This document shows, piece after piece, positions 34,303-43,644 of a DNA stretch of 64,000 nt. The notes under the pieces were generated by a model, which saw nothing but the letters and a program-made list of their open reading frames with translations, did no database searches and had not been told where the DNA came from. The translations under genes were made by a program, and so were the position numbers. Source of the stretch: Pseudomonas kilonensis (GTDB taxonomy: Bacteria > Pseudomonadota > Gammaproteobacteria > Pseudomonadales > Pseudomonadaceae); assembly GCF_001269885.1 (NCBI RefSeq), contig NZ_LHVH01000034.1, positions 222,707 through 286,706 of the forward strand, in the 5' to 3' direction. Positions within the stretch are counted from its first letter, which is position 1; every line of letters starts with the position of its first letter.

Positions 34303-35715
34303 TCAGCCCAACGTATTCAGACAAACCACCTTCGGCTGGGTCATTTCCTCGTACGCGAAGCGCACCCCTTCCCTGCCCAAACTGCCGTACTTGGAACCGC
34401 CGAACGGCATCGCATCAAACCGGAAATCCGACGAGTCATTGATCATCACGCCCCCCGCCTCAATTCGCCGGGCAGCGCTCATCGCGGTGCTGAGATCGTT
34501 GGTGAAGATCCCGGCGTGAAGGGCGTATTCAGGTTCGTTCGCCAACGCGATGGCTTCATCGAACGTGTCGAACGGCTGTAACACCACCACCGGGGCGAAG
34601 GCTTCGTTGCGCCAGAGTCGGCTGGTGTGGTCGACGTTTTCCAGGACGGTGGCGGCGTAGCAGGTGCCTTGGCGGCGGTGGCCGCAGAGTAAGGTGGCGC
34701 CTTGTTGCAGGGCTTCGTTGACCACCTGTTCGGCGTTTTGCGCGGCTTGTTGGGTGATCATCGGGCCGATGTCGGTGTTGGCGAGCAGTGGGTTGCCGAC
34801 GACGAGGGCTTGGGCCTGGTTGACGAAACGTTCGCGGAAGGCTTCGTAGATCGGTGCGTGGATGAGCAGGCGTTGGGTGCCGATGCAGTTTTGCCCGGCG
34901 GCCCAGAAGGCGCCGGAGACGCAGCTGTCGACGGCGGCGTCGAGGTTGCAGTCGCCCATGACGATGACGGGGGCGTTGCCGCCGAGGTCCATGGCGAGTT
35001 TTTTCAGGCCGGCGGTGCGGGCGATTTGTTCGCCGGTGACGAAGCCGCCGGTGAAGGAGATCATCCGCACGTCGCGGGCGGCGACCAGGGCTTTGCCCAG
35101 TTCGGCGCCGCCGGTGGCGACGGTGACCACGGTTTCAGGCAGACCGGCGGCGATCAGGTACGACACCAGTTTGAGCGCCGACAACGGCGCCAGCTCGGAC
35201 GGTTTGAGGATCACCGCGTTGCCGCCGGCGATGGCCGGGCCGAGTTTGTGGGCGACCAGGTTCAGCGGGTCGTTGTAGGGGGTGATGGCGACGATCAGGC
35301 CCAGGGGTTCGCGGGTGAACCAGCCCTGGCGCGATTCGGCGCCTTCGTAGGCATCGAACGGTACGATTTCGCCGGCGTTGCGCTTGGCCTCTTCGGCGGA
35401 GAGCTTGAGGGTGTTGACGCAGCGTTTGACTTCTTTTTCGGCTTGTTTGAGGGTCTTGCCGGCTTCGTCGACGATCAGTCGGGCGAAGGCTTTGGCGTCG
35501 CGTTCGATGTTCAGTGCCGCTTGTTCGAGGATGCTTGCGCGGCGATGACGCGGCAGTGCGGCGCAGGCTTTTGCGCCGCTGCGGCCGGTCTCGAGCAGGT
35601 GTGGGACTTCTGAGGCGCACACGTCGGCGACGGTGCCGACGATGCTGCCGTCAAACGGGTTGAGGACTTCGATGTGCGGTTCGACGACCGCCAGGGCCAG
35701 GCGCGATACGTTCAC
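34303..35715 (-). CDS. Aldehyde dehydrogenase family protein
   Basis: This 470-residue NAD(P)-dependent ALDH has AITPYNDPLNLVAHKLGPAI, FTGGFVTGEQIA and the nucleophile in AAGQNCIGTQR. The general-base position reads MDLGGNAPV, with Asp where most ALDHs have Glu. Start is a GTG overlapping the homoserine dehydrogenase stop (GTGA), so the two are coupled; the long frame upstream is a shadow. Coupling to homoserine dehydrogenase suggests oxidation of aspartate semialdehyde or a related amino-acid semialdehyde; phosphonoacetaldehyde-type dehydrogenases are similar. Substrate is inference. Confidence 0.85.
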   Translation of the reverse strand: MNVSRLALAVVEPHIEVLNPFDGSIVGTVADVCASEVPHLLETGRSGAKACAALPRHRRASILEQAALNIERDAKAFARLIVDEAGKTLKQAEKEVKRCVNTLKLSAEEAKRNAGEIVPFDAYEGAESRQGWFTREPLGLIVAITPYNDPLNLVAHKLGPAIAGGNAVILKPSELAPLSALKLVSYLIAAGLPETVVTVATGGAELGKALVAARDVRMISFTGGFVTGEQIARTAGLKKLAMDLGGNAPVIVMGDCNLDAAVDSCVSGAFWAAGQNCIGTQRLLIHAPIYEAFRERFVNQAQALVVGNPLLANTDIGPMITQQAAQNAEQVVNEALQQGATLLCGHRRQGTCYAATVLENVDHTSRLWRNEAFAPVVVLQPFDTFDEAIALANEPEYALHAGIFTNDLSTAMSAARRIEAGGVMINDSSDFRFDAMPFGGSKYGSLGREGVRFAYEEMTQPKVVCLNTLG

Positions 35716-36770
35716 AGGGTGTGCTCCTGTTTGCGGGTTGCCGATTGGTGGATGTGGATGATGTCCGACAGCAGTGCGAAGGCGGTTTCGGTGCGGCCTG
35801 CGCCCGGACCGGAGACGGTGACGGCGCCGAGCAGTTCGCTGGTGAACGACACGGCGTTGGTGGCGCCGCTGATGCTCGCCAGGGGGTGGTCGTTGCTCAG
35901 CAGGCGCGGCTCGACGCTGGCGCTGATGGAGCCGTCGGCCTGGCGCGTGGCGGCGCCGATGAGTTTCCAGCGGGCGCCGTCGTGGCGGGCTTTTTCGATG
36001 TCGGCGAGGCTGAGGGCGGAGATACCGCGGCAGGTGACGTCGTTGACGGTGAGTTTGGCGTCCAGCAGTTCGTTGGCGAGGATCACCACTTTGAGGCGCA
36101 CGTCGTGGCCTTCGACGTCTGCCGTTGGGTCGGCTTCGGCGTAGCCCAGGGCTTGGGCCTGGCTGACGGCTTCGGCGAACCCGAGGCCACCTTCCATGCA
36201 GGTGAGGACGAAGTTGGAGGTGCCGTTGAGGATGCCTTCGAAACCGCTGATCGAGCTGCCGGCCAGGGACTGTTTGGCGAGGCGAATGACCGGGGTGCCG
36301 CTCATCACCGAACCTTCGTATTCGAAGGCGACGTTGTTGCGTTGGGCCAGGGCTTTGAGTTCGGCGCCGTGCAGGGCGATGGGGCCTTTGTTGGTGGTGA
36401 CCACGTGTTTGCCACGTTCCAGGGCCCAGCGGCAGAACGAGGTGGCGGGCTCGCCGTCCACCGGGTTGGTGAAGGTGGCTTCGGCGATGATGTCGGCGCC
36501 GCAGTCTTTGATCACGGCTTCGTTGAGGGCGTCGACGGTGCCGCCGGGGAGTTGGGCCATGGCGCCTTTGGTGGTGGGCAGTTTGGCCAGTGACGCGGCG
36601 TCGAGGCCGTGGCGGTCCATCACCGAACCGAGGAACAGGTCGGTCACACCGACGATTTTCAGGGTGAAGCCGAGCTCGGTTTTCCACTGCTGGTTGCGCT
36701 CGGCAATCAGTTGAGCCAATGCCCGGTTCACACCGCCGAAGCCGACCAGCGCCAGTTTGTATTCAGTCAT
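35712..36770 (-). CDS. Homoserine dehydrogenase (short form, no ACT domain)
   Basis: This 352-residue protein has an N-terminal Rossmann loop VGFGGVNRALAQL, HVVTTNKGPIALHG, the substrate block FEGILNGTSNFVLTCMEGG and AQALGYAEADPTADVEGHD with the conserved catalytic Asp/Lys region. It lacks the C-terminal ACT domain of the threonine-inhibited biosynthetic enzyme, so it should be free of that feedback. ATG at 36770 has AAGGACAT upstream. It is coupled to the ALDH gene. It interconverts homoserine and aspartate semialdehyde; a catabolic role is suggested by context. Confidence 0.88.
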   Translation of the reverse strand: MTEYKLALVGFGGVNRALAQLIAERNQQWKTELGFTLKIVGVTDLFLGSVMDRHGLDAASLAKLPTTKGAMAQLPGGTVDALNEAVIKDCGADIIAEATFTNPVDGEPATSFCRWALERGKHVVTTNKGPIALHGAELKALAQRNNVAFEYEGSVMSGTPVIRLAKQSLAGSSISGFEGILNGTSNFVLTCMEGGLGFAEAVSQAQALGYAEADPTADVEGHDVRLKVVILANELLDAKLTVNDVTCRGISALSLADIEKARHDGARWKLIGAATRQADGSISASVEPRLLSNDHPLASISGATNAVSFTSELLGAVTVSGPGAGRTETAFALLSDIIHIHQSATRKQEHTL

Positions 36771-36909
36771 TTTTGTTATGTCCTTGATCCGGGTGATGAG
36801 GTTGTTGGGATCTAGGTTAGGGGGGTGGGGTTGGCAGTTAAATAGGCCAATTTGCTCTATTTTCTGGGCGTTTTGACCAGGGGGTGGGCAAAGCGGTAGG
36901 TGTGGATTC

Positions 36910-37704
36910 GATCGTTCCCACGCTCTGCGTGGGCATGCATCCCGTGACGCTCTGCGTCGCCCTCTCAGCAGCGGAACGCGGAGCGTCCCTGGCGGCATTC
37001 CCACGCGGAGCGTGAGGAACGATCGATATACCAGCCCCCGCGACCTGATCGTTCCCACGCTCCGCGTGGGCATGCATCCCGTGACGCTCTGCGTCACCTT
37101 CGCAGCAGCGGAACGCGGAGCGTCCCTGGCGGCATTCCCACGCCGGAGCGTGAGGAACGATCGTTCACAGCCCCCCGCGACCTGATCGTTCCCACGCTCT
37201 GTGTGGGCATGCATCCTGTGACGCTCTGCGTCACCCTCCAGCAGCGGAACGCGGAGCGTCCCTGGCGGCATTCCCACGCGGGAGCGTGAGGAACGATCGT
37301 TCACAGCCTCCGCGACCTGATCGTTCCCACGCTCTGCGTGGGCATGCATCCCGTGACGCTCTGCGTCACCCTCTCAGCAGCGGAGCGCGGAGCGTCCCTG
37401 GCGGCATGCCCACGCTGAAGCGTGAGGAACGATCGTTCACAGCCCCCGCGACCTGATCGTTCCCACGCTCTGCGTGGGCATGCATCCCGTGACGCTCTGC
37501 GTCACCCTCTCAGCAGCGGAACGCGGAGCGTCCCTGGCGGCATTCCCACGCCGGAGCGTGAGGAACGATCGCTCACAGCCCCCGCGACCTGATCGTTCCC
37601 ACGCTCTGCGTGGGCATGCATCCTGTGACGCTCTGCGTCGCCCTCTCAGCAGCGGAGCGCGGAGCGTCCCTGGCGGCATTCCCACGCGGAGCGTGGGAAC
37701 GATC
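36910..37704. repeat. Six-copy tandem array of a 136-base palindromic repeat
   Basis: Copies begin with GATCGTTCCCACGCTCTGCG at 36910, 37047, 37184, 37319, 37455 and 37591, spacing 135-137 bases. Each contains GACGCTCTGCGTC, an inner GGAACGCGGAGCGTCCCTGG and an inverted right end. The linker CACAGCCCCCGCGACCT is shared too. The array fills the 947-base gap between the homoserine dehydrogenase and Lrp genes. Open frames through it are repeat artefacts. Confidence 0.94.
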
Positions 37705-37717
37705 TGCACTACCGGGC

Positions 37718-38155
37718 TCAGACCACCGACGACAACACAAACGACGTCACGGTGTTCTCCACCCCCGGCAACGCCGAGATCTCTTTCCACACTTTGTGCA
37801 CCCGCTCCGGGTTCGCCGCGCCGACTCGCAGCATCAAGTCAAACTCGCCGCTCATCACATCGCACTGCAGCACTTCGGGCATGGCCTGCAACGCCTGCAA
37901 CACCTCGGCGCCGCGCATGCGGTCGTAGCGGTAGACGAAGATCACTGCGTTGATGTTCGACGATGCGTGCGCGCCCTCCCCGGTGCGCACCGTGTAGCCC
38001 TGGATCGCGCCGTCGCGTTCGAGGCGTTCGATGCGTTGGCGTACGGCGTTGCGCGAGAGGTTGACCTTGGCCGCCAGCTCGGCGTGGGCGGCGCGGGCGT
38101 TGAGGCGCAGTTCGGCGATGATGCGTTCGTCGAGGGGGTCGAGAATTCGCTTCAT
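37718..38155 (-). CDS. Lrp/AsnC-family transcriptional regulator
   Basis: This 145-residue regulator has an N-terminal HTH (LDPLDERIIAELRLNARAAH, then LAAKVNLSRNAVRQRIERLE) and a C-terminal RAM/AsnC ligand domain with AMPEVLQCDVMSGEFDLMLRV. Such proteins sense amino acids and control nearby amino-acid genes. GGAGG precedes the ATG at 38155, 11 bases after the threonine-synthase-like stop, so the two share a transcript. The array downstream separates it from the homoserine dehydrogenase gene. Confidence 0.92.
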   Translation of the reverse strand: MKRILDPLDERIIAELRLNARAAHAELAAKVNLSRNAVRQRIERLERDGAIQGYTVRTGEGAHASSNINAVIFVYRYDRMRGAEVLQALQAMPEVLQCDVMSGEFDLMLRVGAANPERVHKVWKEISALPGVENTVTSFVLSSVV

Positions 38156-38166
38156 GGGGCCTCCGG

Positions 38167-39531
38167 TTATAGGGCGCCGAGCAATTGATGAAGAGCACCA
38201 AGGTCGTCCGACTGGATGCGATGAATCTGCGCCGGGCCGTGTTCGGAAATAGGACGTTGTTGCGCCGCCACGGGGATCCCCAACTCACCAAGCAACACCG
38301 CCGATTTAATAGGTGAGATCTCGCCCAAGGTCACCATCGGCGCCACCAGGCTACGGCGGTACAAACGCGCCGCGAGCACGCCGGTGGCGGTGTGTGGGTC
38401 GATGACGTAACCAGTGTCGCGATACAGTGAAGTGATCTCCTCCAGCGTCTGCTCATCGCTGACCGCGTACGAGTCGATGATCATCCGCGCCTGCAACCAG
38501 AACTCGTTGGCGATGGTCATTTCACCCTGGGTTTCGAAGGTGTGCATCAATGCGCTCACGGCCTGGTCGTCGTGCCCATAGAGCTCCCAGAGAAACCGTT
38601 CCAGGTTGGAAAAAATCGACAAATCCATGGCCGGCGACAGGGTCTTGCTGGCGCGCAATCGCGAGTAGTGGTTCTTCAAAAAGAACTGATGCAGCGCGTC
38701 ATTCTGGTTGGTGGCGACGATCATCTGCGTGATCGGCAAGCCCATCTTCTGCGCGATGTAGCCGGCATAGACTTCGGCAAAACTCGCCGCCGGCACGCTG
38801 AAACCGATGGGCCGCTGACCGCCGCCCAGTTGCAGCACGGCGTGGAAATAAAACACCAACTGCGCCATGACGCTGACCCAGTTGCTGGAGTTGAAACTGA
38901 TCGCATCATGCTGGCGGAACAGTTGTGTGACGAGGGTCTGGCATTCATCGAAACTGCCCTCCACGGCCACTTGATGAACCCGCGGATGCGCCGTCGCTTG
39001 CAGGTCTTGAAGCTGGTCTTGCGGTACGCCGGCCTCGGGATAAATCACCACCACGTCGGTCTCGTCGCAGTGCTTGAAGGCCTCGATGGCGGCCAGGCCG
39101 GTGTCGCCGTTGGTGACGCCGATCACCACGGCGCGACGCCCGCGTTTACGCAGGAAGTACTGCACCAGCCGCGCCTGCAACTGCGCGGCAAAATCCTTCG
39201 AGGAGCGGGTCGGCCCATGGAACAATTCCAGGACCCATTCATTGCGATCCACCTGATGCAACGGCGCCAGCGAGCGATGGCTGAACTGGCTGCCGGCCTC
39301 CTTGAGCACCCGCTTGAAATCAGCCTCGGGGATCGCCTCGCCCACGAACGGACGCATCACTCGATAGGCCAGTTCGTCGTAGGACAAGGTCGACCAGTTG
39401 GCGATGTCCTGGGGTTCGAAGTGCGGCAATGTGACGGGGACAAACAGGCCGCCATCCTCGGCGATGGCCGACAGCACGACTTTTTCGAAATCGACCTGCA
39501 CGGCGGAATTTCGGGTACTCACATAGCGCAT
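38167..39531 (-). CDS. Threonine synthase-like PLP enzyme
   Basis: This 454-residue protein begins MRYVSTRNSAVQVDFEKVVL as in threonine synthases, with the PLP lysine in LFHGPTRSSKDFAAQ (usual LFHGPTLAFKDFA), VIGVTNGDTGLAAIEA (usual SATSGDTG), and DPHTATGV near the end. The altered loops around Lys and the phosphate site suggest a changed substrate, perhaps not O-phosphohomoserine. The ATG at 39531 has ACGGAG upstream; an in-frame ATG at 39555 overlaps the LysR stop. It is in a block of amino-acid genes on the same strand. Confidence 0.85.
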   Translation of the reverse strand: MRYVSTRNSAVQVDFEKVVLSAIAEDGGLFVPVTLPHFEPQDIANWSTLSYDELAYRVMRPFVGEAIPEADFKRVLKEAGSQFSHRSLAPLHQVDRNEWVLELFHGPTRSSKDFAAQLQARLVQYFLRKRGRRAVVIGVTNGDTGLAAIEAFKHCDETDVVVIYPEAGVPQDQLQDLQATAHPRVHQVAVEGSFDECQTLVTQLFRQHDAISFNSSNWVSVMAQLVFYFHAVLQLGGGQRPIGFSVPAASFAEVYAGYIAQKMGLPITQMIVATNQNDALHQFFLKNHYSRLRASKTLSPAMDLSIFSNLERFLWELYGHDDQAVSALMHTFETQGEMTIANEFWLQARMIIDSYAVSDEQTLEEITSLYRDTGYVIDPHTATGVLAARLYRRSLVAPMVTLGEISPIKSAVLLGELGIPVAAQQRPISEHGPAQIHRIQSDDLGALHQLLGAL

Positions 39532-39551
39532 GGTCAACTCCGTAAAACAGT

Positions 39552-40436
39552 TCATTTAAAGCGATGCGCCTGCTCCACCAGCCAGGTGGAAAACCGCGCC
39601 GCGTCCGGGTGCTGCTCGGCCCCGGAACTGCGCACCAGGTAGAACGATTCGCTGGCTTCGATGCGCTGGGCGAAGGGTTCGACTAGGCGTCCGTCGCCGA
39701 GCATGTCACTCACCATCGACGAGCGCGCCAGGGCGATGCCCTGCCCCAGTTCAGCCATGCGCAAGGTGCAGACCAGCGTGTCGAATTGCATGCCGGTCGA
39801 GGAATCCACCGAGTCGGCACCGACCATTTTCAGCCAGTAGCCCCAGCCCTCTTCGTAGCCCAGCACATGCAGCAACGGATGCTTGGCCACATCCGCCGGC
39901 ACTTTCAGCGTCGCCATCAAGGCGGGCGAGCACACCGGGAACAAGGTGTCCCAGGTCAGCCGCTGGGACACCAGGCCGGGCCATTGACCGTGGCCCCAGC
40001 GAATTTCCATGTCGTCTTCGCCATCGAGTTCCTTGACCCAGATGTTGCTGATGTAGCGAATGTCGACGTGGGGATGGGCCAGGCGAAAATCCACCAGTTT
40101 CGGCGCCAGCCAGTGCACGAAAAACGCCAGGCTGCCGCGCACCTTGATTGGCCGGCGTTTGTGCTGGCCAAAGATTTCGTTGGTGCCCACCGCCAGTCGC
40201 GTAATCGCATCCTGTACCACCGGCAGGTACGCCTGACCTTCTTCGGTCAGGCCCAGGCCCCGGGGCAAGCGCTTGAACAGCGCCACCCCCAAGTGACTTT
40301 CCAATTGGCGGATCTGCTGGCTGACCGCGCCCTGAGTCAAAAACAATTCGTCGGCGGCGTGGGTGAAGTTCAGGCAGCGGGCCGACACTTCGAACGCCCG
40401 CAGCCAGTTCAACGGGGGCAACGTTTTTTGCTTCAT
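39552..40436 (-). CDS. LysR-family regulator (GcvA-like)
   Basis: This 294-residue protein has the LysR N-terminus PLNWLRAFEVSARCLNFTHA, then LTQGAVSQQIRQLESHLG, and a C-terminal substrate-binding domain. The PLNWLRAFE start is characteristic of the GcvA/DsdC-like subgroup that controls amino-acid genes. GAGGTAAG precedes the ATG. Its stop lies 20 bases before the start of the threonine-synthase-like gene. It is unusual for a LysR gene to be parallel with its likely targets rather than divergent. Confidence 0.93.
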   Translation of the reverse strand: MKQKTLPPLNWLRAFEVSARCLNFTHAADELFLTQGAVSQQIRQLESHLGVALFKRLPRGLGLTEEGQAYLPVVQDAITRLAVGTNEIFGQHKRRPIKVRGSLAFFVHWLAPKLVDFRLAHPHVDIRYISNIWVKELDGEDDMEIRWGHGQWPGLVSQRLTWDTLFPVCSPALMATLKVPADVAKHPLLHVLGYEEGWGYWLKMVGADSVDSSTGMQFDTLVCTLRMAELGQGIALARSSMVSDMLGDGRLVEPFAQRIEASESFYLVRSSGAEQHPDAARFSTWLVEQAHRFK

Positions 40437-40494
40437 GGTCTTACCTCGTTAACCCCCACGCACCGGGCACGTTTGCCCGCCCCGTCGACGCGGT

Positions 40495-41925
40495 TTAGAA
40501 CGCGTCGGACGGTTGTGCCACGAGGGCAACCGACAAGCGTCGCTCGCGGCTTTTGCGGGTAATGTAATACACGAAGTAACACCAGGCGATGAACGGCAAG
40601 CCGAAGTACAGCGCCACTCGCTGTTCAGGGTCGAAGGCGATCCCGACGCACGCCAGGCTGCAGCACACCAGCGCCCCCAACGGCACCCACGGATAACCGC
40701 GCACGCGGAACTTGAGGTGGCGAATGTCGCCGCCGTTAGCCACGTAGTGACGGCGGAAAGCGATCTGGCTCGCAGCGATGCTCATCCACACCACCACCAC
40801 GGCCAGACCGGAAATCGACACCAGCGCCAGGTAGATGGTATCGGCGGCAAACACGCTGCTGAGCAACGACGCCGCGCCGCCGGCCATGCTGACGATGATC
40901 GCGTTGAGCGGTGTGCCCATGCGGGTCAGGGCCGAGAATTGCTTGGGCAGGTGGCCTTGGTCGCTGAGGGTCCAGAGCATCCGCGAGGCGGCGTACAACC
41001 CGGAGTTGGCCGCCGACAACAGGGCGGTGATGATCACGAAGTTCATGATGTCGGCGGAGTACGGAATGCCGATGTAGGTGAACACCGTGACGAACGGACT
41101 CTCCACCAGACCGGCCTGCTCGCGGGGCAACAAAGTCGCCAGGACAAAAATGGTCCCGACGAAAAACACCGCCAGGCGCAGCACGGTGGTGCGGATGGCG
41201 CGTGGCACATTGCGTTGCGGGTCCTTGGTTTCACCGGCGGCGATGCCGATCAGTTCGGTGCCGGAGAACGCGAAGGACACCGCCAGCAGCGTCATCACGA
41301 TGGGCATGAAGCCGGTAGGAAACAGTCCCTCGCGGGTGAAGTTGCTCAAGCCGATGCTGTGGGCCTGGTCGATGTTCAGCAGGCCGAGAATCGCGCCACC
41401 GCCAATCAGCAGGAACACCACCACGGTCAGCACTTTGATCAACGACAACCAGAACTCGGTCTCGGCGAACAACCGCACCGAAATCACGTTGGTGAGGAAC
41501 ACCACGCCGGCGAACAGCGCGCTCCAGATCCACACCGGCGTGTCGGGAAACCATCGGGTCATGAGGATGCCGGCAGCGGTGAACTCGGAACCGATCGCCA
41601 CCGTCCACGTCAGCCAATACAACCAGGCCACGGTGTAGCCGGTACCCGGCCCAAGGAAGCGCGTGGCATAGGTGCTGAACGAACCGGTTTCGGGCATCTG
41701 CACCGCCAGCTCACCGAGGCACATCATCACCATGTAGACCATGAGCGCGCCAATGATGTAGGCGATCACCGCCCCCATCGGGCCGGCCTGGTTAACGGTG
41801 TAGCCGGAGGTCAGGAACAGCCCGGTGCCGATCACGCCGCCCAAGGCCAGCATGACGATATGGCGCGTCTGCATTTCCTGCTTGAAGCCGGCCCGCGTAC
41901 TCGTTTGTTGTTCTGTTATGGACAT
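40495..41925 (-). CDS. Amino acid permease (APC superfamily, AAT type)
   Basis: This 476-residue transporter has twelve predicted membrane segments, the start RHIVMLALGGVIGTGLFLTS and the block SFAFSGTELIGIAAGETKDP typical of the proton-driven amino acid transporter family (GabP/ProY/LysP-like). Start at 41925 is chosen for a weak GAGA upstream; ATG 41937 four codons earlier is possible. It lies 58 bases before the LysR gene on the same strand and may bring in the amino acid handled by the neighbouring enzymes. Confidence 0.9.
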   Translation of the reverse strand: MSITEQQTSTRAGFKQEMQTRHIVMLALGGVIGTGLFLTSGYTVNQAGPMGAVIAYIIGALMVYMVMMCLGELAVQMPETGSFSTYATRFLGPGTGYTVAWLYWLTWTVAIGSEFTAAGILMTRWFPDTPVWIWSALFAGVVFLTNVISVRLFAETEFWLSLIKVLTVVVFLLIGGGAILGLLNIDQAHSIGLSNFTREGLFPTGFMPIVMTLLAVSFAFSGTELIGIAAGETKDPQRNVPRAIRTTVLRLAVFFVGTIFVLATLLPREQAGLVESPFVTVFTYIGIPYSADIMNFVIITALLSAANSGLYAASRMLWTLSDQGHLPKQFSALTRMGTPLNAIIVSMAGGAASLLSSVFAADTIYLALVSISGLAVVVVWMSIAASQIAFRRHYVANGGDIRHLKFRVRGYPWVPLGALVCCSLACVGIAFDPEQRVALYFGLPFIAWCYFVYYITRKSRERRLSVALVAQPSDAF

Positions 41926-42059
41926 GGTTGTTCTCATGAAATGTCAGGGCGCGCATCTACGTCTACGCGAGTCAGACAAGCGCCGCTGAGCTTTTATTAT
42001 TATTCCTATTCATGAACGCCCCATTCACAGCCTTGTTATGGGGTACCAACTTTCAAACT

Positions 42060-43313
42060 TCAGCTTGCGGTTTCGGTGTGGACTTCATTGAGTTGCGGAT
42101 TGAGGGTCTTTTTGACGAAGGCGAAGGCCTGTTTCAAATCGTCCAATAGATCGTCCGTGTCTTCGATGCCCACCGAAACCCGCACCAAGCCTTCGGAGAT
42201 GCCCAGGGCCAGGCGTTCTTCCAAGGTGTTCTCGACATGGCTGGTGGTGCGGGCCGGGCCGTAGATGGTTTCCACCGCGCCCAGGTTGCCGGCGCAATGG
42301 GCGAAGCGCAGGCGCGGCAGCAGCAGCTTGACCGTGTCCATGCCGCCGACCAGGACAAAACTGACGATGGCGCCGAAGCCGGACATCTGCGCGCAGGCCA
42401 CGGCGTGGTTCGGGTGGCTGGGCAAGCCCGGGTAATTGACCGCCTCCACCAGCGGTTCGGTGCAGAGGAATTCGGCCAGGGCCCGGGCGCTGTGTTGTTG
42501 CTGACGCATGCGCAGCGCCAGGGTCTTCATGCCACGGATGATCAGGTAGGCCGAGAACGGGTCGAGGCTCGCGCCGTTGATTTCCCGGTAATGCCGCACC
42601 TGGGCCATCAAGGCTTCGCTGCCGCATACCAGGCCACCGAGCACGTCGCCATGGCCGCTGAGGAACTTGGTCGCGCTATGAATCACCACGTCCACTCCCA
42701 GGGCCAGCGGGCTCTGGTTCAGCGGCGTGGCGAAGGTGTTATCGGCCACCACCAGGGCGCCGACACGCTTGGCCGCCGCCACCAGGCGCGGGATGTCGAG
42801 GATTTTCAGGGTCGGGTTGGTGGGGGTTTCCAGGTACAGCACCTGGCAGCCCTTGGCGATTTCACGCTCGAGGTCGTCGTGATCGAAGGTCTCGCACAAA
42901 GTCACGGCCACGCCGGTGCGCGGCAGGAACTCTTCGAAAATCTTGTTGGTGCCGCCGTAACTGTCCTTGGTCGACACCACGCGATCGCCATGGGCCAGGA
43001 AGGTGTAGAGCACGCTGCTGATCGCCGCCATGCCGCTGCTGAAGGCCACGGCGGACTCGGCCATTTCCAACTCGCGAATCTTGGCTTCGAGGGTCTCGAC
43101 GGTCGGGTTGCTCATGCGGCTGTAGATAAAACCGGGGGCCTTGCCCAAGGCGACGTCGTACCAGACGTCGATGTCGTCGTAACCGTACGCGGCGCTGGCC
43201 ACGATGGGGGTTTGCGTGGCGTTGTAGGGGTGCCTGACTTGCTCCCCACCCCAAACCGCCCGGGTCCCTGCTCCCGCGTTATCAAGCCCTGTGCTGTCAG
43301 GTTTATTGTTCAT
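42060..43313 (-). CDS. Cystathionine gamma-synthase/lyase family PLP enzyme
   Basis: This 417-residue PLP enzyme has the trans-sulfuration family features: YSRMSNPTVETLEAKIRELE, AFSSGMAAISSVL, the cofactor Asp in VADNTFATPLNQ, and the Schiff-base lysine in HSATKFLSGHGD. Family members act on cystathionine, O-acylhomoserine or methionine; the exact reaction cannot be decided. It is upstream of the permease on the same strand with a 134-base gap. Its homoserine-derived substrates fit the theme of the cluster. Confidence 0.9.
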   Translation of the reverse strand: MNNKPDSTGLDNAGAGTRAVWGGEQVRHPYNATQTPIVASAAYGYDDIDVWYDVALGKAPGFIYSRMSNPTVETLEAKIRELEMAESAVAFSSGMAAISSVLYTFLAHGDRVVSTKDSYGGTNKIFEEFLPRTGVAVTLCETFDHDDLEREIAKGCQVLYLETPTNPTLKILDIPRLVAAAKRVGALVVADNTFATPLNQSPLALGVDVVIHSATKFLSGHGDVLGGLVCGSEALMAQVRHYREINGASLDPFSAYLIIRGMKTLALRMRQQQHSARALAEFLCTEPLVEAVNYPGLPSHPNHAVACAQMSGFGAIVSFVLVGGMDTVKLLLPRLRFAHCAGNLGAVETIYGPARTTSHVENTLEERLALGISEGLVRVSVGIEDTDDLLDDLKQAFAFVKKTLNPQLNEVHTETAS

Positions 43314-43476
43314 TGAGGCTACTCACACTGAGGGGGTGGACGTTGAGCCATCCACCGAATCTGAGGGCCAATATAGGGAAAAGCCGCGCGCCCGAGAAAC
43401 GATGTTATCGGTGCCAAAGGGGTGGTTTTTTTAATGGCTGTATGAAGGTCTGGGATGACCTGCGGACACAAAAACC

Positions 43477-43566
43477 TGTGGGAGCGGGCTTGCTCGCGAA
43501 AGCGGTGGGTCAGTCACCAAGGGGGTGAATGTGCAATCGATTTCGCGAGCAAGCCCGCTCCCACAC
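43477..43566. repeat. REP palindrome pair
   Basis: A regular inverted REP pair (GTGGGAGCGGGCTTGCTCGC and its complement) in the 619-base gene-free stretch after the cystathionine-lyase-type gene. The stretch also contains the nested repeat and the GATCG palindrome listed next; no gene was seen. Confidence 0.9.
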
Positions 43567-43644
43567 TGGAATTGTGGTGACGTCGGGAATGCGTGAGCGC
43601 CAGTCCTACAGGCGACCGTTGACTTAAAGGCTGTGTGAATCATC

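Noticed and set aside
35716..36687. Extension of the ALDH frame by over 300 codons
   Set aside because: It is the antiparallel-free alternative frame of homoserine dehydrogenase, rich in Arg, Pro and His; the GTG at 35715 gives the family N-terminus.
36771..37349. N-terminal extension of homoserine dehydrogenase by 193 codons
   Set aside because: The extension is translation of the tandem repeat array and repeats itself; the ATG at 36770 has a ribosome site and the normal family start.
36910..37704. CRISPR array or gene-coding repeats
   Set aside because: Units are 136 bases, palindromic and nearly identical throughout, without spacers.
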